Assembly (NCBI GenBank): GCA_947626785.1
Contig: CANQTO010000004.1
Location: forward strand, 22,527-86,526
Length of the DNA: 64,000 nucleotides
From: an uncultured Oscillospiraceae bacterium
Lineage (GTDB): Bacteria > Bacillota > Clostridia > Oscillospirales > Oscillospiraceae
Direction: 5' to 3'
Below the pieces are notes generated by a model. The model did no database searches, was not told the origin of the DNA, and saw nothing but the letters and a program-made list of their open reading frames with translations. The position numbers and the translations under genes were made by a program. This document shows positions 50,316-58,430 of this stretch, in pieces (position 1 is the stretch's first letter; each line of letters begins with the position of its first letter).

Positions 50316-51335
50316 TCAATGGGAGTACTGCAAGGCGTAATTGGAGCCGTCGCCGATGTATTTCAAGATCGCGTCGCTGTTGTTGTTGCCGGAGGCGAAG
50401 GTGGGGTCCATGCGGGTCCAGGCGTCGCCGGAGAACTCGATGACCCGGTCGATCCAGCCGGTCTCCTGGGTGTATACGCTGATCCAGGCGTGGTAGATGG
50501 CGCCGGCGTAGCCGATCTCCAGCTTGGTGGGGATGTTCTGGGAGCGGAGCATGGCGGCGGTGAGGGCGGCATAGTCAAAGCAGATGCCTTTGCCGCTGTG
50601 GAGCGTCTCGTCCACCACGGGCAGGTAGCCGCTGGTGACGGTCTCCGCCTTCTGGGTGTCGTAGGTCACGTTCTCCACCACAAAGTGGTACACCAGGGAC
50701 ACGGCCTCCAGATCGTTGGATGCCGGAGCCACGATCTCCCGGGCCTTGGCCACCGCCTCGGTCTGCTCGTCAAAATCCACGTAGAGGTTCGAGTACAGGA
50801 AGGGCAGCAGCTCGTCCTCCAGCTCCGCCTGCAGGGTCTCCTTGTACAGGACCGAATAGCGGTTGCCCTCGATGTTCTCATAGGCGTCCACCGCGTAGCT
50901 GCCGCTGCCGCCGGTCAGGGGCAGGGCCGCGAACTCCTCCGAGGGAGGGAGAAAATATTTGTAATTCACTCCGTCCGGGCCGGTCAGCTGGAGGTTGGCC
51001 TGGGCGGCGGAGCCGGTATAGCGGACCATCACATAGCCCTGGGCGGCGTTGGACACGTCCACCAGCAGAGGCTCGAAGCCCAGGGTGGCCTCGCCGGGCG
51101 CCTGGGGCAGGTACACAGTGGAGTCGTTGGGCCGGCTGCCCTTGGCCTCCGCCGCGGGAGAGGCCGCCAGGTCCTGGGCCTCCGGAGCGGGGGCCTGGGG
51201 CGCGGGATCGGGGGCGGCGGGCTCCGCCCCTCCCCCGCCGCAGCCGCTCAGGAGCAGCAGGGAGGCCAGCAGCAGGATGAGCCCCCGGCGCAGCCGGCCG
51301 GAGGGCTGTTTTGTACACTTCACAGGGTGCCTCAT
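50316..51335 (-). CDS. Transglutaminase-like lipoprotein
   Basis: The 339-residue protein has a lipoprotein signal (LLSGC, Cys32), a Pro/Ala linker, and a C-terminal transglutaminase-like cysteine protease domain. The catalytic triad is Cys252 in GICFDYAAL, His282 in YHAWISVY and Asp310 in MDPTF. Such domains cleave or cross-link proteins or peptidoglycan at the cell surface. Its ATG overlaps the sigma-factor stop by 4 bases, and it sits at the head of a pilus operon, so processing of pilus or wall components is a fair guess only. Confidence 0.88.
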   Translation of the reverse strand: MRHPVKCTKQPSGRLRRGLILLLASLLLLSGCGGGGAEPAAPDPAPQAPAPEAQDLAASPAAEAKGSRPNDSTVYLPQAPGEATLGFEPLLVDVSNAAQGYVMVRYTGSAAQANLQLTGPDGVNYKYFLPPSEEFAALPLTGGSGSYAVDAYENIEGNRYSVLYKETLQAELEDELLPFLYSNLYVDFDEQTEAVAKAREIVAPASNDLEAVSLVYHFVVENVTYDTQKAETVTSGYLPVVDETLHSGKGICFDYAALTAAMLRSQNIPTKLEIGYAGAIYHAWISVYTQETGWIDRVIEFSGDAWTRMDPTFASGNNNSDAILKYIGDGSNYALQYSH

Positions 51336-51922
51336 ACGGTCTCCTTCATATAGGAAAGGCTTTTTTGCAGGGCGGTGCGGGCCCGAAGGATGTAGCGCTT
51401 GGCCGTGGCCAGGCTCACGTCCATAAAGTCCGCCACCTGCTCCAGCTTCAGATCGTTGTCATAGCGCAGCAGGAAGGCCTGCCGCTCTTTGAAGGGGAGC
51501 TGGTCCAGGGCTGCCCGCAGCTGGCGGGCGGTGTCCCGGTCATAGACCGGCTGGAAGCACTCGTCCTCCGTCTCCAGGGCGGCGCGGCTGAGCATCTGGT
51601 TGGCCTCGGTGATATCCATAGAGCTCTCCCAGCTGTACTTCTCCCGGCGGAGATAGTCGCAGCATTCATGGTAGACGATCTGCTTGATCCAGGAGAGAAA
51701 GACCTGGTCCAGCTTGAGAGAACCGATGTTCCGGTAGATGGATATGTAGGTCTCCTGGAGCACGTCGTCCACCGCGTCCGGCTCCTTCAGAAAATAAAAG
51801 ACATAGCGGTAGAGGTCCGGATAGGTGCTCTCATAGAGCTCGGCAAAGGCGTCCTGGTCCCCTTCCCGGATACGCCTGGCAAGATGAGCATAGTATTGAT
51901 AATTCAGGTTTCCCTTTGCCAT
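51332..51922 (-). CDS. ECF-like sigma-70 family sigma factor
   Basis: The 196-residue protein has sigma region 2 (about residues 20-95, with DAVDDVLQETYISIYRN) and region 4 (about 138-190, QLPFKERQAFLLRYDNDLKLEQVADFMDVS). There is no region 3, as in ECF sigma factors. It is the first gene of the ten-gene pilus/c-di-GMP operon and overlaps the next gene by 4 bases. Whether it transcribes its own operon is unknown; the promoter seen upstream looks SigA-like. No clear anti-sigma gene follows, but a membrane-anchored unknown is encoded just upstream. Confidence 0.92.
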   Translation of the reverse strand: MAKGNLNYQYYAHLARRIREGDQDAFAELYESTYPDLYRYVFYFLKEPDAVDDVLQETYISIYRNIGSLKLDQVFLSWIKQIVYHECCDYLRREKYSWESSMDITEANQMLSRAALETEDECFQPVYDRDTARQLRAALDQLPFKERQAFLLRYDNDLKLEQVADFMDVSLATAKRYILRARTALQKSLSYMKETV

Positions 51923-52020
51923 CTTCCGTCCCGCCCTGTCTTTCTCATAAATCCAACGCGATCGCTTCGTATCGATGAGTTTCTGTGTCCCGGCGGCCTG
52001 GCGTCTGCATAGTTCCTCTT

Positions 52021-52050
52021 AGTATAGCACAACTGCTTTCTCAAATACAA
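52021..52050 (-). promoter_or_regulatory. Promoter of the sigma factor/pilus operon
   Basis: Minus-strand TTGTAT (52050-52045), 18 bp, TATACT (52026-52021). It is a SigA-type promoter about 100 bases before the start codon. Confidence 0.5.
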
Positions 52051-52104
52051 GGAAAATCAAAACAGGCCGCGCAAAATGATCCCTCCGGTGGTCCGGCGCC
52101 TCTT

Positions 52105-52836
52105 TCAGCTGCCGGGAATGACGCTGACGCTCAGCTCGTTGCCCTTCCGGTCGGACACCCGCACCGTGACCGGGACCTGGGGGATGCTGAGCAGGATGGC
52201 GCTCTCCGCCTCATCCGTGCCCTCTATGGGGTAGGCCTCACCGCTGCCGGTGTAATAGGCGCCGGCCGTGCTCCAGTCGATGCCGGAGCCGTCCTCTCCG
52301 TCGGTCAGGTAGATGCGCAGCATCGTCCCCTCCGTCTCATAGCCGGCCAGATGGGGCGTCTGGGTGTCCAGACCCGAGATGAACATCCGCGTGGTCCAGA
52401 CGTTGCCCAAAATGCTCTGGAGCTGCAGATCCAGGTCCCCGTTTTCCGTGATGTTCACCCAGTAGCTCTCGGCCTCCTGGCCCACGGGCAGATCGCGGCC
52501 GTTCAGAGAGGCGGAGACACTGTCGACCATCATGGGGCGGGTGACGGAGAAGCTGATCCTCTCCCCGTTTTTGGTGGGGGTCCGGTCCAGGTCTTTCACC
52601 GTGGAGGGGGTGGTCACCTCGGCCAGCAGGAACAGCAGGGCGGCCATGACCAGCAGCAGCGCCGCGATCTTCGGCGCGGCGTACAGGAAGGTCGCCTCCG
52701 CCCGGTAATTGCGCCGGCGGCGCTTCTCCTTAGGCTGGATGTCCAGCTCCTGGGTGATCTTCTCAAACAGACGCTCCGACGCGTCCCGGTCAGGGACCGG
52801 GATGGGAGGGTCTTGATTTTTTCTGCCGATACTCAT
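52105..52836 (-). CDS. Membrane-anchored protein of unknown function
   Basis: The 243-residue protein has a cytosolic N-terminus of about 65 residues, a basic KRRRR segment, one membrane helix (about residues 54-73, APKIAALLLVMAALLFLL), and a beta-rich extracellular part with SFSVTRPMMVDSVSASLNG and a C-terminal VTVRVSDRKGNELSVSV typical of immunoglobulin-like strands. I do not recognise the family. One-helix proteins next to ECF sigma genes are often anti-sigma factors, but it lies upstream with its own leader and lacks a clear zinc anti-sigma motif. The ATG at 52836 follows GGGG; longer frames lack a ribosome binding site. Confidence 0.7.
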   Translation of the reverse strand: MSIGRKNQDPPIPVPDRDASERLFEKITQELDIQPKEKRRRRNYRAEATFLYAAPKIAALLLVMAALLFLLAEVTTPSTVKDLDRTPTKNGERISFSVTRPMMVDSVSASLNGRDLPVGQEAESYWVNITENGDLDLQLQSILGNVWTTRMFISGLDTQTPHLAGYETEGTMLRIYLTDGEDGSGIDWSTAGAYYTGSGEAYPIEGTDEAESAILLSIPQVPVTVRVSDRKGNELSVSVIPGS

Positions 52837-52921
52837 ACGTATTCCCCACTTGTCTATGAAATACAAAAAACTGTAAGAAAATAACAAAAACCTTCAAAAA
52901 ATTCCCGCGAACAGGACTTTT

Positions 52922-52931
52922 CCCCGGGGGG
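52922..52931 (+). promoter_or_regulatory. C4G6 tract next to the MATE promoter
   Basis: CCCCGGGGGG flanked by TTTT and AATT lies two bases upstream of the -35 box, the same placement as the C6G6 palindrome at cbiM. Confidence 0.35.
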
Positions 52932-52933
52932 AA

Positions 52934-52962
52934 TTGACAATTTTCCACAGCGGGCATATACT
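52934..52962 (+). promoter_or_regulatory. Promoter of the MATE gene
   Basis: Perfect TTGACA (52934-52939), 17 bp, TATACT (52957-52962). Confidence 0.75.
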
Positions 52963-53012
52963 TGAAAAGACCTGTATTTTGACTGTGATTTTCGGATGGG
53001 AGGTCCTTTTTC

Positions 53013-54383
53013 TTGGCTTTGACCCTGCGCCGCGCGCGCCGCAAAGATACGGACATGACTTCGGGCAGCATCCCCCGGCTGCTGATCGAGTTCGCGATCC
53101 CGCTGCTGATCGGCAACGTCTTCCAGCAGCTGTACAACACGGTGGACACCCTGGTCGTGGGCAACTTTGTGGGCCGGCAGGCCCTGGCCGCCGTGGGCTG
53201 CACCGGGCCCATCATCAACTCCATGATCGGCCTGTTCTCCGGCCTGTCCTCCGGCGCCGGCGTGGTCATCTCTCAGTATTACGGGGCCAAGGACCGGGAG
53301 AAGCTGCACCAGTCCGTCCAGACCAACATGGTCATGACCCTGGTCCTGTGCGTGGCGCTGACGGCCCTGGGCGTGTCGCTCACGCCCACCATGCTCCGCC
53401 TGATGGAGACGCCCGCGGACGTGTTCGACCAGGCGGTGGAGTATCTGACCATCTATTTCTGGGGCATCTCCGGTATGCTGCTGTACAACACCGGCGCCGG
53501 CATCCTCCGGGCGGTGGGGGACTCGGCCCACCCGCTGTATTTTCTGATCTTCTCCGCTCTGACCAACACGGTGCTGGACATCCTCTTCGTCCGGTACTTT
53601 CACATGGGCATCGCCGGTGCCGCCGTAGCCACCATCGCGTCCCAGTTTATGTCGGCCCTGCTGGTGATGCGCATGCTCTCCCGCAGCACGGCGGACTATC
53701 GGGTGGACCTGCGCCGGCTCAGCGCCAGCAGGGCCATTCTGGCCAAGATCTGCGCCATCGGCATCCCCTCGGCCCTTCAGATGTTCATCACGGCCATCTC
53801 CAACATCTTCGTCCAGGGCTACATCAACCGCTTTGAGAGCGCCTGCATGGCCGGCTGGACCGCCTATAACCGGATCGACGCCTTTGCCATGCTGCCCATG
53901 ATGTCCCTCTCCATCGCCCTGTCCACCTTCGTGGGGCAGAACTTGGGGGCGGGCAACTACCAGCGGGCCCGCTCGGCCCCCAAGTACGGCATGGTGATGG
54001 GCCTGGTCATGATGCTGGTCATTCTGACGCCGCTGATGCTCTTCGCCCCCCAGCTGACCATGCTCTTCAACCAGGAGCCGGAGGTGGTCCAGTTCGGCTC
54101 CTTCTTTATCCGGATCATCTCGCCCTTCTATCTGACCTTTGCCATCAATCAGGTCTATTCCGGGGCTCTCCGGGGCGCGGGGGACACCAAGAGCACCATG
54201 ATCATCATGCTCAGCGCCTTCGTCTTCTTCCGGCAGCTGTATCTCTTCGTCACCTACCGGCTGATCGGCGGCATCACCGTCGTAGCCCTGGGCTATCCGG
54301 CGGGCTGGGCCATGTGCAGCGTGCTGCTGCTGGTCTACTATTACGGCTTCCACCGGCATAAACAAAAGAATATCATAGATTAG
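53013..54383 (+). CDS. MATE family efflux transporter
   Basis: MATE proteins export drugs or metabolites in exchange for Na+ or H+. The 456-residue protein has twelve predicted membrane helices in two homologous halves; typical segments are PLLIGNVFQQLYNTVDTLVVGNFVG in the first and NRIDAFAMLPMMSLSIALSTFVGQN in the second half. The TTG start at 53013 has GGGAGG 9 bases upstream, while the first ATG (53055) has no ribosome binding site. It stands alone between its promoter and a strong terminator. The substrate is unknown. Confidence 0.93.
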   Translation: MALTLRRARRKDTDMTSGSIPRLLIEFAIPLLIGNVFQQLYNTVDTLVVGNFVGRQALAAVGCTGPIINSMIGLFSGLSSGAGVVISQYYGAKDREKLHQSVQTNMVMTLVLCVALTALGVSLTPTMLRLMETPADVFDQAVEYLTIYFWGISGMLLYNTGAGILRAVGDSAHPLYFLIFSALTNTVLDILFVRYFHMGIAGAAVATIASQFMSALLVMRMLSRSTADYRVDLRRLSASRAILAKICAIGIPSALQMFITAISNIFVQGYINRFESACMAGWTAYNRIDAFAMLPMMSLSIALSTFVGQNLGAGNYQRARSAPKYGMVMGLVMMLVILTPLMLFAPQLTMLFNQEPEVVQFGSFFIRIISPFYLTFAINQVYSGALRGAGDTKSTMIIMLSAFVFFRQLYLFVTYRLIGGITVVALGYPAGWAMCSVLLLVYYYGFHRHKQKNIID

Positions 54384-54409
54384 GAAAAAGGACAAGGGAC
54401 AGGCCAAAA

Positions 54410-54444
54410 AAATCACCGCGGAGAATTTTTCTCCGCGGTGATTT
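54410..54444. terminator. Bidirectional terminator between the MATE and PepSY genes
   Basis: AAATCACCGCGGAG pairs with CTCCGCGGTGATTT; A- and T-rich flanks on both sides. Confidence 0.8.
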
Positions 54445-54460
54445 GGAAAAACGCTGTATT

Positions 54461-55384
54461 TTAACGGTTGGGCTCGGTGCGGCTGTTGAGGACTTCGCCT
54501 GTCACCGCGTCGATGTCGTACTCGTACTCGGTGGAGGCGGTCTCAAAGTCCACCTCGTAGCAGACCGAGCGGAGCCGCCGGTCCAGCTCGATGCCGATGT
54601 CATAGACATCGTTCTCCGCCAGTCCCGCGTCCGCCAGAGCGGCGGCCAGAGCCGACTCCCGGCCGATGAGCTCCTCGGACTGCTGGGCGGCAGCCGCGGC
54701 GTCCTGCCCCAGAAGCTGCTTCGGAGAGGAGTCCATGCGGGTGATCGCGCCGGTGGCGGCGTCTATGGTGTAGTCAAACTCCGTGTCCTCCGTGTCAAAG
54801 TCCACCTCGTATACGGCGGTCCCCTTCTTCCGGTCCTGCTCGATGCTGAGGTCATAGACCTGGCTCTCCTCCAGACCCACATCGGCCAGGGCGATCTTCA
54901 GAGCCTCCTCCCGGCTGATGGAGCCCTCCGGGGCGGTTGACGTCTCAGGAGCGGCCGGCGTGTCCGGGGCAGCCGGAGCCTGGGCGGGGGCGGGGGCGTT
55001 GACCGGAGCCTCAGCGGGGGCATTGGCCGGCGCCTGGCTCTGGGGCTGGCCAAAGCTCTGGAAGCCGCCGGCGGTATTCGCGGCGGGGCCGGAGAAGGCC
55101 AGCACCTGGCCGGTCGCGGCGTCGATAAAGCAGTCATAGTCGGTGCCCAGGTACTCGAAGTCCACCTCATAGCGGGCGTTGCCGCCCCGGCGGCGCTCCA
55201 GCTCGATGTCGATATCGTTCACATCGCTCTTGCTCAGGCCCGCCTGGTCCAGCGCGATGTTCAAAGCCTCTTCCCGGGCGATGTTGCTGCCGTTTCCCCG
55301 TCCCAGGGCAAAGCCCAGGCCCACGCCTCCGGCTACCAGAACGAGCGCCAGCACGGCCAGCAGGATCTTAACGGATCTTTTCAT
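54461..55384 (-). CDS. Triple-PepSY domain membrane-anchored protein
   Basis: The 307-residue protein has one N-terminal membrane helix (about residues 5-27), then three PepSY repeats starting near residues 34, 155 and 240. Each has an I-x-R-E-x-A-L-x-x-A-L helix followed by YEVDF and an IDAATG-type hairpin. An Ala/Pro-rich linker separates the first repeat from the second. PepSY domains inhibit peptidases or bind signalling proteins outside the cell. It is divergent from an OmpR/HK pair and its promoter resembles theirs, so it is likely part of that regulon. AAAGGAGG precedes the ATG at 55384. Confidence 0.88.
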   Translation of the reverse strand: MKRSVKILLAVLALVLVAGGVGLGFALGRGNGSNIAREEALNIALDQAGLSKSDVNDIDIELERRRGGNARYEVDFEYLGTDYDCFIDAATGQVLAFSGPAANTAGGFQSFGQPQSQAPANAPAEAPVNAPAPAQAPAAPDTPAAPETSTAPEGSISREEALKIALADVGLEESQVYDLSIEQDRKKGTAVYEVDFDTEDTEFDYTIDAATGAITRMDSSPKQLLGQDAAAAAQQSEELIGRESALAAALADAGLAENDVYDIGIELDRRLRSVCYEVDFETASTEYEYDIDAVTGEVLNSRTEPNR

Positions 55385-55456
55385 GTTTCTGTCCTCCTTT
55401 GATTGTATATCTTTCAATTTCATGTCTCCACTATAAAAGATTTTTCTAAGAAAAGA

Positions 55457-55490
55457 ATTAAATTTTCTTTAAAATTTTTCAGCTATCCTT
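55457..55490 (+). promoter_or_regulatory. Response-regulator box and promoter, copy 1
   Basis: A 34-bp A/T-rich segment containing ATTAAATTTTCTTTAAAATT and ending GCTATCCTT lies 31 bases before the response regulator gene. Twenty-six of 34 positions match the segment before the small protein gene at 57657. The flanking minus strand towards the PepSY gene has a related TTTTCTTAGAAAAATC followed by TATAGT. Confidence 0.6.
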
Positions 55491-55520
55491 GGCGTATCAA
55501 AAAGTAAAGGAGAATATGCC

Positions 55521-56192
55521 ATGCGCGTTTTAGTTGTAGAGGACGAGAGGAACCTCAACCGCATCATCTCCGAGGCCATGGAGGACGAGGGCTACAGCGT
55601 GGACAGCTGCTTCAACGGCCTGGACGCCCTGGACTACGCCGCCGGTACCCAGTACGACGTGATGATCCTGGACGTGATGATGCCCAAGCTGGACGGCTTT
55701 GAGCTGGTGCGCCGCCTGCGCCGGGAGGGGAACGCCACGCCGGTGCTGTTCCTCACCGCCCGGGACGGGGTGATGGACCGGGTGGAGGGCCTGGAGAGCG
55801 GCGGGGACTACTATCTGGTCAAGCCCTTCGACTTTAAGGAGCTGATGGCCGTGGTCCGGGCCATGACGCGGAAATACACCGGCAACCGCTCCAATATCTA
55901 TACCGCGGCGGACCTGAGCCTGGACGCGGCGTCCAAGACTGTCACCCGGGCGGGAAAGCGCATCGAGCTGACGGCCAAGGAGTACGCCCTGCTGGAGTAC
56001 ATGCTGCGCAACAAGGGCGTGGTGCTCTCCCGGGAGATGATTGAGAACAACCTGTGGAATTACGACTACGAGGGCGGCACCAACGTGGTGGACGTGTACG
56101 TCAGCTATCTGCGCAAGAAGATGGACACGGGCTTTGACAAAAAGCTGATCCACACGGTCTGGGGCACCGGCTGGGTGCTGAAGGAGGAATAA
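55521..56192 (+). CDS. OmpR family response regulator
   Basis: The 223-residue protein has a receiver domain with phospho-acceptor Asp51 (MILDVMMPK) and Lys in the VKPF motif, and a C-terminal winged helix from about residue 125 (SREMIENNLWNYDYEGGTNVVDVYVSYLRKK region). It is followed 3 bases later by its sensor kinase. A near-identical promoter motif upstream of this gene and of the small gene after the kinase suggests autoregulation. Confidence 0.95.
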   Translation: MRVLVVEDERNLNRIISEAMEDEGYSVDSCFNGLDALDYAAGTQYDVMILDVMMPKLDGFELVRRLRREGNATPVLFLTARDGVMDRVEGLESGGDYYLVKPFDFKELMAVVRAMTRKYTGNRSNIYTAADLSLDAASKTVTRAGKRIELTAKEYALLEYMLRNKGVVLSREMIENNLWNYDYEGGTNVVDVYVSYLRKKMDTGFDKKLIHTVWGTGWVLKEE

Positions 56193-56195
56193 GGC

Positions 56196-57521
56196 ATGTC
56201 CGCGAAATTCCGGCTGATCCTGTGGTTCACCCTGATGATCCTGCTGCTGGCGGCCATGGTGCTGGTGTTCATCCTGGTCATCAACGCCCACGCTCTGCCC
56301 AACGACCCGGCGGAGCGGCTGGTGGACGTGGTGCTGGACAACGCCGACGACGTGGAGTTCGACAACGGCCGCTTTGACTGGGAGGACCTGGACCCCTACA
56401 GCCACGGGGTCTACTGCTTCTTCTACGACAGCCAGGGCCAGCTCCGCCTCTCCGCCGCCCCGGCGGGGCTGGAGACAGATCTGCCCTTTGAGCCCAACAT
56501 CATCCGCAGCGTGGAGATCGGCGGCGAGGACTACTATTTATATGACGCCTATGTGGACATGAGCGTCACGGGTCTGTGGATCCGGGGCCTCATCTCCTCG
56601 GCCGATGAGAGCGGCCTGATGCACGTGATCCTGGTGCTGACCCTGACCCTGCTGCCGGCCATCCTGATCCTGACCATCGGCGGCGGCTGGCTCATCGCCT
56701 GGGACACCTTCCGGCCCATGGAGAAGATCCTCTCCGCGGCGGACTCCATCTCCGACGGGGCGGACCTGAGCGCCCGGGTGGACCTGAAGCGGGGCCCCAA
56801 GGAGATGCGCCGCCTGAGCCAGGCCTTTGACCGGATGTTCAGCCGCCTGGAGCGGAGCTTCCACGCCGAGCGGCAGTTCGCCTCCGACGCCTCCCACGAG
56901 CTGCGCACGCCCATCACCGTCATCCTGGCCGAGTGCGACCGGGCCCGGCGGAAGGACAAGACGGAGGAGGACTTTCTGGGCTCCATCGGGGTCATCGAGG
57001 GCCAGGCCCGGCGCATGTCCGACATCGTGCAGCAGCTGCTGGGCCTGACCCGCATGCAGCACGGCACCGACCGCTATCCTATGAAGGAGGCGGACCTGAG
57101 CGCCTTTGCCCAGGCGGCGGTGGAGGAGTTCATCCCCGCCCAGGACCGGGGCATAAGCCTGGAGACGGATATCCGGCCCGGCGTCATGGCCCGCTTCAAC
57201 CCCACCCTGATCTCCCGGGTGATCCAGAATCTGCTCCAGAACGCCTACAAGTACGGAAAAGAGAACGGGCACATCCGCTTCTCCCTCTGGCCGGAGGGGG
57301 ACAGGGCGGTGCTCCGGGTGGAGGACGACGGCATCGGCATCGCCCCGGAGGACCTGGACAAGGTCTGGCAGCGCTTCTGGCAGGCCGATCCCTCCCACGG
57401 GGACGAGGGCAGCAGCGGCCTGGGCCTGGCCATGGTCAAAGAGGTGGCCGAGTTTCACGGCGGCAGCGCCCGGGTGGAGAGCGAGCCGGGCAAGGGCAGC
57501 GTCTTCACCGTCATATTTTAA
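56196..57521 (+). CDS. Sensor histidine kinase
   Basis: The 441-residue protein has a membrane helix near residues 7-28, an extracellular domain of about 120 residues, a second helix near 145-170, a HAMP-like linker, and the kinase core. The phosphorylated residue is His234 in SHELRTPI; the N box NLLQNAYKYG and G boxes DDGIGI and GSSGLGLAM are intact. The extracellular part is acidic, with DLDPYSHGVYCFFYDSQGQLR. Its signal is unknown; PepSY proteins made from the same regulon could be ligands or modulators. Confidence 0.95.
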   Translation: MSAKFRLILWFTLMILLLAAMVLVFILVINAHALPNDPAERLVDVVLDNADDVEFDNGRFDWEDLDPYSHGVYCFFYDSQGQLRLSAAPAGLETDLPFEPNIIRSVEIGGEDYYLYDAYVDMSVTGLWIRGLISSADESGLMHVILVLTLTLLPAILILTIGGGWLIAWDTFRPMEKILSAADSISDGADLSARVDLKRGPKEMRRLSQAFDRMFSRLERSFHAERQFASDASHELRTPITVILAECDRARRKDKTEEDFLGSIGVIEGQARRMSDIVQQLLGLTRMQHGTDRYPMKEADLSAFAQAAVEEFIPAQDRGISLETDIRPGVMARFNPTLISRVIQNLLQNAYKYGKENGHIRFSLWPEGDRAVLRVEDDGIGIAPEDLDKVWQRFWQADPSHGDEGSSGLGLAMVKEVAEFHGGSARVESEPGKGSVFTVIF

Positions 57522-57554
57522 AAAACGAAAAAAATTTTTCCTGTTATTTTTCTG

Positions 57555-57588
57555 ATTAATATTTCTTTTAAAATTGCCTGCTATTCTT
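57555..57588 (+). promoter_or_regulatory. Response-regulator box and promoter, copy 2
   Basis: Contains ATTAATATTTCTTTTAAAAT and ends GCTATTCTT, aligning without gaps to the copy at 55457-55490. It probably gives a separate transcript for the small gene at 57657. Confidence 0.6.
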
Positions 57589-57656
57589 TCATCAGGCAAA
57601 GGGAAACGGAAGGAATTCCGAAAGTTTCCAAATAAAATATGAAAGGATGCAGAACC

Positions 57657-57941
57657 ATGAAATTTCAAGATATGACCGTCTCTTACCTGACCGCCGTGCA
57701 GACCGCCCTGAAGGAGCTGGATTTCCGGCCCGACCAGGTCCGCTTCCTGGAGCTGGAGCGGCAGGAGGACCTCTACCGCCTGGTCTTCCGCAGCGACTGG
57801 ATGAAGTACGAGGCCTATGTCTCCGCGGAGAGCGGGGAGCTGCTGGGCCTGGACCAGGAGCCCTCCGTGGACGCCGAGTCCCCCCAGGGCCGCTATGAGT
57901 TCCTCTTCTCCAAAGCCCTCCTGCTGGAGAAAACGGCCTGA
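57657..57941 (+). CDS. Small PepSY-like protein
   Basis: The 94-residue protein reads FQDMTVSYLTAVQTALKELD, then YRLVFRSDWMKYEAYVSAES, matching half of a PepSY-type helix-sheet pattern. It has no signal peptide or membrane helix. The ATG at 57657 follows AAAGGA; an upstream ATG at 57639 lacks a ribosome binding site. It is transcribed in line with the two-component genes and has its own copy of the regulator box. It may be a cytosolic partner of the kinase or a feedback protein; this is inference. Confidence 0.7.
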   Translation: MKFQDMTVSYLTAVQTALKELDFRPDQVRFLELERQEDLYRLVFRSDWMKYEAYVSAESGELLGLDQEPSVDAESPQGRYEFLFSKALLLEKTA

Positions 57942-57956
57942 AAGGTCAGATCAAAT

Positions 57957-58287
57957 CAAAACGAAGCCGGGACAAGGCCGCCAGAGATAAGGAAACATAC
58001 GGTTTTGCGCGGATCTTTTCCGCCCTCGCGTTGCGAAAAGCCTCGGAAATCCACAAAGGATTCCCTGCGTTGTTCGCTTAGCGAGAACGAAAAATCTCTC
58101 ACGCAAAACTGCGAAGCACGGTCAAAGAGCAGAATTTAAGGCAGAACTTAGGCGCGGGGCCGCTGGCAACCTTTGTGGTTGTCAAGGCCCCGCAACGAAA
58201 GTTATGCCCAAAGGATGCCTTTGACCGCGTGTGTTTCCTTGTCTCTGGCGGCCTAAACCGACACGGTTTTTTTCCGGCTTCGTTTTG
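57957..58287. repeat. 331-bp long inverted-repeat element with nested stems
   Basis: The ends CAAAACGAAGCCGG and CCGGCTTCGTTTTG are perfect inverted repeats. Inside, GGCCGCCAGAGA (57976-57987) pairs with TCTCTGGCGGCC (58242-58253), and AAGGAAACA with TGTTTCCTT. Further nested pairs are GTTTTGCG (58002-58009) with CGCAAAAC (58102-58109), CGGTCAAAG (58120-58128) with CTTTGACCG (58219-58227), and GCGGGGCC (58154-58161) with GGCCCCGC (58186-58193). No convincing ORF is present. It fills the gap between the small PepSY-like gene and the EIIC promoter. It is either a structured RNA or a MITE-like element. Confidence 0.75.
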
Positions 58288-58329
58288 CCGTCTTCTGTCA
58301 GATTTAAGAAAAATCCGTCCTTCCGCGCA

Positions 58330-58359
58330 TTGACAGAGGGACGGGGGGAAAGTTATAAT
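58330..58359 (+). promoter_or_regulatory. Promoter of the EIIC/kinase/binding-protein operon
   Basis: Perfect TTGACA (58330-58335) and perfect TATAAT (58354-58359) with an 18-bp spacer. Confidence 0.75.
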
Positions 58360-58430
58360 GGAGTTTAAATTTGAAGTTTGTTTGAAGTTGGGTTTGCCGC
58401 GGAAAGCGGCCGCGAGGGAGGAACCGCGCT

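Noticed and set aside
57957..58287. RNase P RNA, tmRNA or SRP RNA for the long inverted-repeat element
   Set aside because: None of the conserved core sequences of these RNAs is present on either strand (for example GAGGAAAGTCC of RNase P or the tRNA-like ends of tmRNA).
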